Positions 37,183 to 44,908 of a DNA stretch of 64,000 nt are shown here, in pieces. The stretch comes from Paludibacteraceae bacterium (lineage in GTDB: Bacteria; Bacteroidota; Bacteroidia; Bacteroidales; Paludibacteraceae). Positions within the stretch are counted from its first letter, which is position 1, and each line of letters begins with the position of its first letter. The position numbers were made by a program, and so were the translations under genes. The notes beneath the pieces were generated by a model. It searched no databases. It was given only the letters and a program-made list of their open reading frames with translations, and was not told the origin of the DNA. Location: NCBI GenBank assembly GCA_905234835.1, contig CAJOIZ010000009.1, positions 1-64,000 of the forward strand, written 5' to 3'.

Positions 37183-38421
37183 ATGGTCCAACCGATGACT
37201 CCTATATGGATAGACCAGTTCGATTATCCTCTTCCGGATGACCGTATCGCCAAGTACCCGTTAGCCGAACGCGACCACAGCAAACTGCTGGTCTATAAAG
37301 ACGGCACCATCAGCGAAGACACGTTCAACCATATCGGTCAGCATCTGAACGCCGGCTCGCTGTTAGTGTATAACAACACGCGGGTCATTCAGGCGCGCAT
37401 TGTCTTTCACAAGACATCGGGCGCACGGATAGAGGTTTTCTGCCTCGAGCCTATTGCCCCCCGTGACTACCAGTTGTCGTTAGGCGGCAAAGACGGTTGC
37501 ACGTGGAAGTGTATGGTGGGCAACCTTAAGAAGTGGAAGGAAGGCGTTCTAACACTTTCTTTCCCATCAGACGGGCATGACTACACGCTGACGGCAGAGA
37601 GGCTGTCCACACAGGGCAACACGCACCATATACGTTTCAGCTGGGATGCACCCAATACCTCCTTTGCAGAGATTCTTAACCAATTGGGCGAACTGCCTAT
37701 TCCTCCGTATCTCAACCGTGCGACAGAGGAGAGCGACAAGCGCACCTATCAGACCGTTTATTCGCGCATACAGGGGTCGGTAGCGGCTCCTACTGCCGGG
37801 CTTCACTTTACGAAGGAGCTGCTTGACCAACTTCGCAAGGATGGCATCGAAACAGCAGAACTGACACTCCATGTAGGGGCGGGAACATTCCAACCTGTCA
37901 AAGTGGAAGATGCCAACCAACACGTGATGCATACAGAGATTATTTCCGTGCCGCTTGCCACTATCCGCACCCTGCGCAGCCATATCGGTCATATCGTAGC
38001 AGTCGGCACCACCTCGATGCGCACATTAGAATCGCTTTACTGGTTAGGGGTGCGTGTCCTCCAATCGCGTGATGCCCTGCACACCACAGAGATGCGTGTG
38101 GGGCAGTTCGAACCCTACACTGCGGATGGGGATATGCCTTCTACGGAAGAGGCGTTGGACGCACTTACCGGCTGGTTGGAGCAGACCAGACAAGACACCC
38201 TTCATGCCGAGACACAAATTATGATCCGTCCCGGGTACGTATTCCGTATGGTGGACCAACTGATTACCAATTTCCATCAGCCCCATTCCACCCTGCTGCT
38301 TCTCGTCAGCGCGTTTGTAGGTGACGACTGGCGGGACATCTACACCTACGCACTCGGTCACGACTTCCGTTTCCTGAGTTACGGAGACAGTTCCATACTG
38401 ACTAAATCAACACACCCATGA
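37183..38421 (+). CDS. queA: QueA-family S-adenosylmethionine:tRNA ribosyltransferase-isomerase, long form
   Basis: A QueA-type enzyme, which transfers and isomerises the ribosyl part of SAM onto 7-aminomethyl-deazaguanine in tRNA to form epoxyqueuosine. Recognised blocks are PLPDDRIAKYPL, LLVYNNTRVIQARI, GELPIPPYLNR, YQTVYSRIQGSVAAPTAGLHFT, LHVGAGTFQPVKVED and TNFHQPHSTLLLLVSAF. At about 412 residues it is longer than the common 340-360 form; Bacteroidota often carry such a long paralogue. A GGAGG at 37177-37181 lies 1 bp before the ATG at 37183 and 13 bp before the ATG at 37195, so either could be used. Upstream codons would overlap manA. Confidence 0.88.
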   Translation: MVQPMTPIWIDQFDYPLPDDRIAKYPLAERDHSKLLVYKDGTISEDTFNHIGQHLNAGSLLVYNNTRVIQARIVFHKTSGARIEVFCLEPIAPRDYQLSLGGKDGCTWKCMVGNLKKWKEGVLTLSFPSDGHDYTLTAERLSTQGNTHHIRFSWDAPNTSFAEILNQLGELPIPPYLNRATEESDKRTYQTVYSRIQGSVAAPTAGLHFTKELLDQLRKDGIETAELTLHVGAGTFQPVKVEDANQHVMHTEIISVPLATIRTLRSHIGHIVAVGTTSMRTLESLYWLGVRVLQSRDALHTTEMRVGQFEPYTADGDMPSTEEALDALTGWLEQTRQDTLHAETQIMIRPGYVFRMVDQLITNFHQPHSTLLLLVSAFVGDDWRDIYTYALGHDFRFLSYGDSSILTKSTHP

Positions 38422-39209
38422 TTGACACTCACTGCCACTTAGACGACCCTGTCTATGCAGAGGATTTCGAGTCCGTTTTGTCGGCGCAGCAAGCAGGCGG
38501 CGTGGAGCGTATATTAGTTCCCGGGGTGGATGCTACCAATATAGACGCCGTCTTAGACGTTTGCAGCCGCAGCAACGGTTATCTCCTGCCTGCTATCGGA
38601 TTGCACCCTGAGAATATTCTTGCCGACTGGGAAACGCAGTTAGACACTATCCGCGCCCATCTTTTCGCCTCCGGCTCGCCCTATATAGCTGTCGGCGAAA
38701 TCGGATTGGACTATCATACAGACATAACCTTCAAGCGGGAGCAGCAAGAGGCTTTCCATCGTCAACTCCGTTGGGCGCAGGAGAAAGACCTGCCCGTGAT
38801 GATTCACAGCCGCGATGCTACGGAAGACTGTTTCGCTGTGCTTCGCAAGGTCAATGAGGAGGCGTTGTCCGCCGGTCTTCCAGCCGTCCGCGCCGTGATG
38901 CACTGCTTCAGCGGCAGTCACGAAACGGCACAGCAGGTAGTGGATATGGGTCTGTATCTCGGTATCGGCGGTGTGATTACTTTCAAGAACTGCAAACAGA
39001 AGGAGCATCTGCACGGCATTCCTCTTGAACGCATTGTCCTCGAGACGGACGCGCCTTACATGACTCCCGTTCCCTATCGGGGCAAGCGCAACGAGAGCCG
39101 CTATATGACCTACGTCATGGACGCATTAAGCGAAGTCTATGGTCTTTCTCCAGAGGAGATTGACCGGCAGACAACAGCCAATGCCAAGACGCTTTTCCGA
39201 ATCCCCTGA
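38418..39209 (+). CDS. tatD: TatD-family metal-dependent hydrolase
   Basis: A TIM-barrel metallohydrolase of 263 residues, implicated in 3'-5' DNA and RNA end processing. Metal-binding motifs are DTHCHLDD (His5, His7), VGEIGLDYH, MIHSRDA, MHCFSGS and VLETDAPY. The ATG overlaps the queA stop (ATGA), so translation is coupled. It is the last gene of the long plus-strand run and is followed by a bidirectional terminator. Confidence 0.94.
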   Translation: MIDTHCHLDDPVYAEDFESVLSAQQAGGVERILVPGVDATNIDAVLDVCSRSNGYLLPAIGLHPENILADWETQLDTIRAHLFASGSPYIAVGEIGLDYHTDITFKREQQEAFHRQLRWAQEKDLPVMIHSRDATEDCFAVLRKVNEEALSAGLPAVRAVMHCFSGSHETAQQVVDMGLYLGIGGVITFKNCKQKEHLHGIPLERIVLETDAPYMTPVPYRGKRNESRYMTYVMDALSEVYGLSPEEIDRQTTANAKTLFRIP

Positions 39210-39226
39210 CAATTCACAGTGTCACT

Positions 39227-39267
39227 GAAAAAGGTTACTTCATCAAACGTTTGAAGCAACCTTTTTC
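39227..39267. terminator. Bidirectional terminator between tatD and tdh
   Basis: GAAAAAGGTT-A-CTTCA pairs with TGAAG-C-AACCTTTTTC around a 9-nt loop. Each strand ends the stem with a T-run. Confidence 0.88.
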
Positions 39268-39288
39268 CTTATGTTGGTATGACACTAC

Positions 39289-40311
39289 TTACCACTCAAG
39301 CAGCACCTTGCCGCACTGACCGCTGACCATCACGTCAAAGCCTTTCTGGAAGTCGTCAAACTTGAAGCGGTGGGTGATAACCGGACTGAGATCCAGACCT
39401 CCGAGAATCATCTGCTCCATCTGATACCACGTTTCCCACATGCGTCTTCCGGTGATACCCTTAATGGTGAGGGCGTTGAAGATAACATCGCTCCAGTTGA
39501 CCTTCGTGTCGGACGGGAGAATACCCAATTGGGCGATGTTGGATCCCTTGTACATGTGCTCAATCATATCATTGAAGGCACTCGGTGCGCCGGACATCTC
39601 CAATCCCACATCGAATCCGCGGATGCCGAGCTGGTCCATAGCACCCTGTATGGTCTCGCCTTTAGAGCCGTCCACGGTCATGGTTGCTCCCATGCGTTTC
39701 GCTATGTCCAGACGAAGGGGATTGAAATCCGTAACAACGATGTTCTTGGCACCTGCATAGCGGCATATTCCCGCAGCCATCGTACCAATCAGTCCTGCAC
39801 CTGTAATGAGTACATCCTCGCCTAACAGCGGGAAAGCAAGAGCCGTATGCGTTGCGTTTCCAAAGGGGTCCATGATGGCAGCGAAGTCATCGGGTATCTC
39901 GTCACGCAGTTTGACTATATTGGATTCCGGTATGCTAACGAACTCGGCAAATGCTCCGTCACGGGTGATACCGACGCTGACGGTGTTCTCGCAGACGTGT
40001 CCCATTCCACGGCGGCAGTTACGGCATTGTCCGCAGACGATATGTCCTTCGGCAGTGACGCGGTCGCCAACTTTGATGTTACGAACGCCGTCACCTACTT
40101 CGGCAACTATTCCGACGAACTCGTGCCCCTGTATATACGGCGGGTTGCAGTGTTGTTGCGACCATTCGTCCCACTTGTACATGTGCAAATCCGTACCGCA
40201 GATAGCAGCCTTCTTCACTTTGATTAACACATCGTTCACGCCAACCTGTGGCATGGGCACTTCTTCCATCCAGATGCCGTATTCCGGCTTTCTTTTAACT
40301 AATGCTTTCAT
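39289..40311 (-). CDS. tdh: L-threonine 3-dehydrogenase
   Basis: A zinc-containing medium-chain dehydrogenase of 340 residues that oxidises threonine to 2-amino-3-ketobutyrate with NAD. The catalytic zinc site includes Cys38 (ICGTDLHMY) and His63-Glu64 (GHEFVG). The structural zinc cysteines are Cys93, Cys96, Cys99 and Cys107. The NAD fold reads ITGAGLIGTMAAG. Length and CGTDLHMYKWDEW identify Tdh rather than a general alcohol dehydrogenase. No kbl partner gene lies next to it. It has its own promoter at 40374-40344. Confidence 0.95.
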   Translation of the reverse strand: MKALVKRKPEYGIWMEEVPMPQVGVNDVLIKVKKAAICGTDLHMYKWDEWSQQHCNPPYIQGHEFVGIVAEVGDGVRNIKVGDRVTAEGHIVCGQCRNCRRGMGHVCENTVSVGITRDGAFAEFVSIPESNIVKLRDEIPDDFAAIMDPFGNATHTALAFPLLGEDVLITGAGLIGTMAAGICRYAGAKNIVVTDFNPLRLDIAKRMGATMTVDGSKGETIQGAMDQLGIRGFDVGLEMSGAPSAFNDMIEHMYKGSNIAQLGILPSDTKVNWSDVIFNALTIKGITGRRMWETWYQMEQMILGGLDLSPVITHRFKFDDFQKGFDVMVSGQCGKVLLEW

Positions 40312-40343
40312 TGTGTTATACGTTTATGTAAACAAAAGACTTG

Positions 40344-40374
40344 CAAAATTACTTTCTTTTTGATACCCTAACAA
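40344..40374 (-). promoter_or_regulatory. Promoter of tdh
   Basis: On the minus strand TTG (40374-40372) is followed after 20 bp by TAATTTTG (40351-40344), 32 bp before the start codon. Confidence 0.8.
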
Positions 40375-40426
40375 GAAAAAAAGATACAAAACCGCATTTT
40401 TCGTGCCAAATACCTATTTTTCGGGA

Positions 40427-40457
40427 TTGTCGGGGTAGTAGAGAGACTCTACTTTTG
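40427..40457 (+). promoter_or_regulatory. Plus-strand promoter without a downstream gene on its strand
   Basis: TTG at 40427-40429, 20 bp, TACTTTTG at 40450-40457 followed by CCGC. The next plus-strand protein gene is 13 kb away; a hairpin with TTCTTTT lies about 65 bp downstream. Confidence 0.75.
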
Positions 40458-40463
40458 CCGCAT

Positions 40464-40560
40464 AAAAAAGTTTGTGAGTTTTTATTGCAGCCCCGCGGGT
40501 CAAGACTCAACGGGTCAAAAGACTGTCTGACCGAGTTAAACGCGATCAGACAGATTCTTT
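40464..40560 (+). ncRNA. Candidate small RNA of about 100 nt
   Basis: The region lies between a well-spaced promoter (40427-40457) and a terminator-like hairpin (CTGTCTGA at 40523-40530 with TCAGACAG at 40546-40553, then ATTCTTTTA). It contains CCCGCGGGTCAAGACTCAACGGGTC, which can fold locally, and no convincing open frame. The same hairpin can end the minus-strand gene at 40580, where TCTTTTG follows on that strand. No known RNA family was recognised. Confidence 0.5.
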
Positions 40561-40579
40561 TATGCGATCAGACGGCAGC

Positions 40580-41089
40580 TTAATGGAACAAGTAGCGGAC
40601 ACCTATCGAAATGGGTCCCCAAATGCCTTCCTGATTGAAGCCAATCTTATTATCCATATTGTTGATACCGACGCTCGGCCTCCAGTCCACAGAGAGTTGG
40701 AAGGGGAACCAGAAATCGTACTCGAATCCGATATGTCCCGCCGCACCGGCATAGAACCAGTTCGTCTTGGTTTTGTCATTATCCCATACGTATCCGGCAC
40801 TTCCACCGACACCCATATACCAGTGCCACTCGCCTTTTTCGTTCCACGGGAAAGTAGCCCCAAAGGGATCAATCCAGTCATAAGTGACGTGTCCGCCGAC
40901 TCCGAAACGGTTGTTGAAGAGAGGCAGGATGGCATTGGCAGCGACATCCAGCATGTTGTTAGAACCGAAACCGTGCTCATACGAGAATGATGTCCACGGA
41001 CCGAGGTTGATACCAATGGCACGAGGTTGTGCCTTAGCAATGAACGTGCAGCAAAGCACCATTGCGACAATAAGAATTGATTTTTTCAT
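40580..41089 (-). CDS. Small outer-membrane beta-barrel protein
   Basis: A 169-residue exported protein with signal peptide MKKSILIVAMVLCCTFIAKA cleaved before Gln. The mature part has alternating hydrophobic residues, many Gly and aromatic residues (YMGVGGSAGYVW, FYAGAAGHIGFEYDFWF, LSVDWRPSVGI) and a terminal strand, ISIGVRYLF, ending in an aromatic residue. This fits an eight-stranded barrel. Function is unknown. It is a single-gene unit with promoter at 41160-41130 and terminator at 40553-40523. Confidence 0.82.
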   Translation of the reverse strand: MKKSILIVAMVLCCTFIAKAQPRAIGINLGPWTSFSYEHGFGSNNMLDVAANAILPLFNNRFGVGGHVTYDWIDPFGATFPWNEKGEWHWYMGVGGSAGYVWDNDKTKTNWFYAGAAGHIGFEYDFWFPFQLSVDWRPSVGINNMDNKIGFNQEGIWGPISIGVRYLFH

Positions 41090-41129
41090 AATACAGTTTG
41101 TTTATTGGTTAATGAACTGAAAAACGCCA

Positions 41130-41160
41130 CAAAAGTAGTGACAAGTAATAATAGGAGCAA
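41130..41160 (-). promoter_or_regulatory. Promoter of the small barrel protein gene
   Basis: On the minus strand TTG (41160-41158), 20 bp, TACTTTTG (41137-41130). The start codon is 41 bp downstream. Confidence 0.82.
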
Positions 41161-41163
41161 ATG

Positions 41164-41480
41164 TTTATGAGTTTAAAGTTGAGTGTTTTTTAGTTTAGAG
41201 TTGAGTGTTTAATGTTGAGAGAAGTTGAGAGTTTATGGTTTCAAATTTATGATTTATGATTTCAAATCCGCCCAATAGTCCGCATCCTAAAAACCCACTC
41301 GGCTTTCATGTCGTGCAAAGATACGATAGCGGGGAAATGAATTTTCCCACTGCTTCCCACTGCTTCCCAATAAGTCCCAATTATAGTTTATAGTTGAGAG
41401 TTGAGTGTTGAGTGAAGTTGGAGAGTTGAAAGTTTATAGTTTCAAATTTAGGATTTCAAGTTTCAAATTGCAAATTTCAA
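41164..41480. repeat. Low-complexity block with heptamer repeats
   Basis: RAGTTKA heptamers occupy about 41168-41240 and 41385-41440. TTTCAAATTT-type words follow at 41244-41265 and 41440-41485. TTCCCACTGC is repeated directly at 41344-41365. There is no gene. Confidence 0.75.
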
Positions 41481-41585
41481 ATTTAAGTATGCCCCTCTAT
41501 ATATAAGGCAAAAAAGAGGCAAAATCTATCACCTAAAAGGGAACTTTTTTACATTTTCTTTGTAAGGGACTGTAAATGAGGCGGG

Positions 41586-41914
41586 GTCAGAATAGTATTC
41601 TGACGCAATTGACAAAACCATAGACTATACAGGCGGCTCTATGGGAGCCGATGTCTGAATTAAATTCAGACGCAAAGGACGAAAGGTATGCGAATTAAAT
41701 TCGCAGGCAATAAAAGAAAGAAGGCAATGAAAAAAAAAGAAGGAAGGCCATAAAAGAAAAAGACAGAAGACTATAAGAAATAAACAGAAGGCTATCCGTG
41801 CGGGTAGCCTTCTGTCGTGATAGAGGTGCGGATACTATCCACACGCAATGAACAAAGCCCATATCCTTTACAAGCGGCTCCGGGAAGCCGTGTTCAAATA
41901 CAATTTGAACGTAA
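41586..41914. repeat. Cluster of bipartite hairpin repeats
   Basis: Near-perfect palindromes lie at 41586-41604, 41653-41671, 41690-41704 and 41892-41910. Each is followed by a variant of CGCAATTGACAAA or AGGCAATAA. The first two are joined by a third hairpin of CGGCTC/GAGCCG type (41633-41650), and a similar CGGCT/AGCCG stem precedes the fourth. The stem words differ (GTCAGAATA, GTCTGAATT, GCGAATT, GTTCAAAT) but pairing is kept. A strong hairpin CAGAAGGCTA/TAGCCTTCTG lies at 41785-41814. Confidence 0.75.
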
Positions 41915-41941
41915 TTGACGGAGGTGACAGGTTCTTATCTC

Positions 41942-42037
41942 TTAGTCGAGACGCTGGCCGTTGGCGGTGTAGCGGATGCCGTTGCGTTCGATAAGGAGAA
42001 TGCCGTTGGAGATGTACTTACGGAGAGGAGGGTTCAT
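41942..42037 (-). CDS. 31-residue orphan C-terminal tail of a secreted protein
   Basis: The frame starts at an ATG overlapping the stop of the LPP20-like gene (ATGA) and encodes only RKYISNGILLIERNGIRY and TANGQRLD after a few residues. That is the conserved end of many Bacteroidales secreted proteins. The same motif, out of frame, closes the InlB-repeat gene at 47364-47411. It is most simply the remnant of a deleted gene, though the ATGA junction could allow it to be translated. Confidence 0.55.
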   Translation of the reverse strand: MNPPLRKYISNGILLIERNGIRYTANGQRLD

Positions 42038-43101
42038 TTTGTTATCTGCTCTCTAACAATACCACCCAACTGCACGGAAAGGTGTTCGTATGCGTCCAGT
42101 GCCGCCTGCTCATAACCGAGCGTATGAGTACCCTTTTCGCTGATGCTGTTCTCGTAGATACGCTTGCCGTCAGCCGTTTTTTCTATGCTGATTTGTGCGT
42201 CCGTAAAGACAAAGTTCGCCGATGCGTTGCCATAATCCACCTTGTTGTACTCGCGTGCCCGGGCTGTAATCCGTATCACCCAATCCGCACGGTCGGCATC
42301 ATCCACGAACATCACTCCCACATCCGACAGCGCGCCTTGTATCTCACTTTTCAACGCCATATAACTTGTGCCAAAGAGTTCCGCCTTGCAGTCGATACAG
42401 ACCGCTATGCTGTTCTTCAGTTTCGCAGTCAAGGACAAGAAACGCTCCTTCATCTGTTTTGATTCCCGAAGAGACAAGTCTTCATCCGTTGTCGCGGCAT
42501 CAATACCCAGCATGATGAACTGGTCGTTCTCAATACCGTCCAGTATGGGAGATATTTCCGCCAGCATGTCGCGAGCCTGCATCTTGTCTCCGTTTCCAGC
42601 ACGTGTTTCCACGCTGTTGAGTACGGCCTCGGCTTTTGACAGATTCACGGCGATGCGCCGCATCAGTTTCTTGTACAGGTCAGCGGATTTGACCCATGCG
42701 AACGCACAGATGTCCCCTGTCTTGGTGTTCTCCCATACTTCCACGTTCAAACCCGGCACATCCTTGATGGTGGTCTTTATGCCGGAGCGCATCGTCATAA
42801 CTTCATACGTGGACACATCGCCATAGTTTTGCGTGTTCTGCAGAAAGTGCTCAACCGTTTGTTCCACACTCACCTGTATGGACGCGACCGCTTCGACACG
42901 CGCTTCCTGACGGACACGTGCGTATGCAGCCTCTTTGTCTTCGTACTGATTCCGAGAAACGGAGACGAAGCCGGTAAAATACGTCCCTGCGGGATAACGC
43001 TTTTCTCTTAATACGGGGTCCATCCAGTCAGGCGGCGTCGGTTGGGCAGCTGATAGCCAGACCGGAGACATACAGAAGAGGAACAGAAGAAGCCGCTTCA
43101 T
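42034..43101 (-). CDS. LPP20-like envelope protein
   Basis: A 355-residue exported protein with signal peptide MKRLLLFLFCMSPVWLSAAQ. The N-terminal domain (about 25-150) has the pattern YFTGFVSVSRNQYEDKEAAYARVRQEA, followed by AFAWVKSADLYKKL, which resembles LPP20-family proteins. A helical middle (about 150-240) with a DGIENDQFIMLG segment and a C-terminal alpha/beta domain (DADRADWVIRITARAREY, IYENSISEKGTHTLGYEQAA) follow. The family is common in Bacteroidales next to CsgG-like genes and has no established function. It lies 4 bp downstream of the CsgG-like gene, so they form an operon. Confidence 0.75.
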   Translation of the reverse strand: MKRLLLFLFCMSPVWLSAAQPTPPDWMDPVLREKRYPAGTYFTGFVSVSRNQYEDKEAAYARVRQEARVEAVASIQVSVEQTVEHFLQNTQNYGDVSTYEVMTMRSGIKTTIKDVPGLNVEVWENTKTGDICAFAWVKSADLYKKLMRRIAVNLSKAEAVLNSVETRAGNGDKMQARDMLAEISPILDGIENDQFIMLGIDAATTDEDLSLRESKQMKERFLSLTAKLKNSIAVCIDCKAELFGTSYMALKSEIQGALSDVGVMFVDDADRADWVIRITARAREYNKVDYGNASANFVFTDAQISIEKTADGKRIYENSISEKGTHTLGYEQAALDAYEHLSVQLGGIVREQITK

Positions 43102-43105
43102 AGGA

Positions 43106-44224
43106 TTAGAACTGCAAGGCTAATCCGATGCCGTTCTGGTCCGACTTCAGATTCAGCGTGATAGGCGTGGAATCCGCACATTTCTTATTGTAGATCTTGT
43201 ATGCGTTGCCCTTTGCTACATATCCGCATGAGAAGGTTATTAGACCGACAGTAAAAGCACTGGAGCCAATACCCACTAATAATCCTCCCCATGTGTCTAA
43301 AGAAGCGGCTCTATTCATACGATCAATTACAAAAACTTGATAATAATCCCAATCTTTGCTATTCGTAGATTGATCACGCTTATCTACATAATAATGAAAC
43401 TCGTCCCATTCATTATTAGCATTTACATAAGGAATAGATGATGCAATCATTGAAGCAGCACCTATTGAGAACAATGTCCATCCTGCGACGATGGCTTTTT
43501 TACCTCCATTGTATTTTTTCCACGCCTCCGGACAATTCTTATAGATGAATTTCTCGTACCCTTTCTTGTTCATTTTGTAACGTCCTAACCGGTACTCATT
43601 ATCGCTGATTTTTGTAATCTCACCCAAATTGGCATACGGATTTCTTTCATATTTATACTCGGAATCGTCTTCGTAATCTGAATCATCTTTCTGCCTTTGT
43701 TTTGTTCTGTTTACTTTTTCTTTTTCCATCGGTTCCCGTTCGATGGTAGCCACGCGAATCGGTTTTATCAGATTAGATGCCAATAGTTGGCACCCGCGCT
43801 GAATCTCTTTCGGTGTTACCCCCATCATCTGATTATCGGTCATTTCCGTGCGGGCTGTTTCCACATCCAACAGCTTGGCGGTAACGTACATATTGTTCGC
43901 ATCCACCACAGCGGCTTCCGCCACTAACACATACTTGGCACCCGTCATTTCGCCCAAACGCTTAATCTGCTCGTTGCTGACCATACCTGTTCGTTGGAAA
44001 TTCTGCTCGCCCAAGATGGCATCCATATCCGTCCGGTCGTATGCCTCATAACCTTCCGTACCCGTAATGGCTTTCGCCAGACTGGAACGCAGAATCAGTT
44101 TGACGGCATACGAAACCTTCCCCTCTCGGTCAACGGTTTCCAAAATCGCTACTTTCTTTGTCTCTTGCGCAAAGCACAGCACGGCGACAAGCATCGTGCA
44201 AACCAATAAAAATAGTCTTTTCAT
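43106..44224 (-). CDS. CsgG/LpoB-like exported protein
   Basis: 372 residues with a signal peptide (MKRLFLLVCTMLVAVLCFAQ). Residues 20-160 fit the CsgG/LpoB fold: KKVAILETVDREGKV, EGYEAYDRTDMDAIL, GEMTGAKYVLVAEAAVVD and YVTAKLLDVETA. A Lys/Asp/Glu-rich linker with DDSDYEDDSEYKYE follows. The C-terminal part has two hydrophobic segments (KAIVAGWTLFSIGAASMIAS and LLVGIGSSAFTVGLITF). No lipobox is present, unlike true CsgG. It may take part in envelope assembly or stress sensing with the LPP20-like partner; this is inference. Confidence 0.75.
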   Translation of the reverse strand: MKRLFLLVCTMLVAVLCFAQETKKVAILETVDREGKVSYAVKLILRSSLAKAITGTEGYEAYDRTDMDAILGEQNFQRTGMVSNEQIKRLGEMTGAKYVLVAEAAVVDANNMYVTAKLLDVETARTEMTDNQMMGVTPKEIQRGCQLLASNLIKPIRVATIEREPMEKEKVNRTKQRQKDDSDYEDDSEYKYERNPYANLGEITKISDNEYRLGRYKMNKKGYEKFIYKNCPEAWKKYNGGKKAIVAGWTLFSIGAASMIASSIPYVNANNEWDEFHYYVDKRDQSTNSKDWDYYQVFVIDRMNRAASLDTWGGLLVGIGSSAFTVGLITFSCGYVAKGNAYKIYNKKCADSTPITLNLKSDQNGIGLALQF

Positions 44225-44285
44225 AGTCTTTGATTTTTAGTTTGTTAAATTATGTTGTTTACTTATTACACTTTCAAACGGCATA

Positions 44286-44590
44286 CAATAAAAGAAGCGT
44301 GAAGTTCACTTGTTCTTCACGCTCCCATAGGCCTTCGCAATGCCTGTACCAAGTAGAAAAACAACCGAAGTCCACGCCCGATATATAAACCCGCCCGCCC
44401 AATGGACGAGGACGGATATACATATCCACGGGACATTCATTGTTGCTGTCACGACATGGTACAAAAAGTTGCGAAGTTTTTGGGAGCCGCAAACAAGCGT
44501 CAATAAACGCCTTTTATGTAACTGCTTTTTTACGTTGCCAGCCTCAACGCTCCCTGTTTAACGTCATGGAGAGGGGACGGGATGATTTGC
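44286..44590 (-). ncRNA. Candidate RNA gene of about 305 nt
   Basis: A minus-strand promoter (TTG 44625-44623, 19 bp, TACCTTTG 44603-44596) is followed about 300 nt later by a perfect terminator stem (AGCGTGAAG with CTTCACGCT, 44323-44315 and 44304-44296) and TCTTTTATTG. The interval contains several local hairpins, for example CGTTG-AGGCTGG-CAACG and GCGT-TTATTG-ACGC. Two overlapping short frames (44306-44503 and 44274-44492) exist, but neither resembles a known protein and they read the same bases in different frames. A structured RNA is my preferred reading; a small-protein gene cannot be excluded. Confidence 0.5.
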
Positions 44591-44595
44591 GGCGG

Positions 44596-44625
44596 CAAAG
44601 GTACAAAAGAAATTTATGATTGCAA
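44596..44625 (-). promoter_or_regulatory. Promoter of the 305-nt RNA candidate
   Basis: Minus strand TTG (44625-44623), 19 bp, TACCTTTG (44603-44596) followed by CCGCCGC. Confidence 0.7.
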
Positions 44626-44840
44626 ATTTCAAATTGCAAATTTAGCGGTGGATTTTCGGGATACCGTGCTTTCGGGATGTCGGTATCTCCGCTATTCTGA
44701 AAAGAGAGGCGGGGCTTTTACAGGCGGCTCCAGGGAGACGTGTTCAAATATCCACCCACTATGCCGCAACCATAAAAGCCCACCGGGCTTTCATGTAAAC
44801 GTAATAGACAAAAACTCTATGCCGACTGACAGTCGGCATA
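44612..44840. repeat. Hairpin repeats and low-complexity sequence
   Basis: CAAATTTCAAATTGCAAATT lies at 44624-44643. A degenerate copy of the bipartite hairpin repeat (ACAGGCGGCTCCAGGGAG, then GTGTTCAAATA) begins near 44719. AAAGCCC-ACC-GGGCTTT at 44775-44791 is followed by GTAATAGACAAAA. A perfect TATGCCGACT-GAC-AGTCGGCATA hairpin lies at 44818-44840. No gene is seen between 44626 and 44908. Confidence 0.7.
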
Positions 44841-44908
44841 ATAAAGAAGAAGATGCTTGGCTGCGCAGCAGACAGCAATTATAGAAGATACTGCAACAAA
44901 GACGCGAA

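Noticed and set aside
44274-44503. Two overlapping short proteins of 72 and 65 codons on the minus strand
   Set aside because: They share the same bases in different frames, and neither has a recognisable motif. A structured RNA explains the region better, though a small protein is not ruled out.
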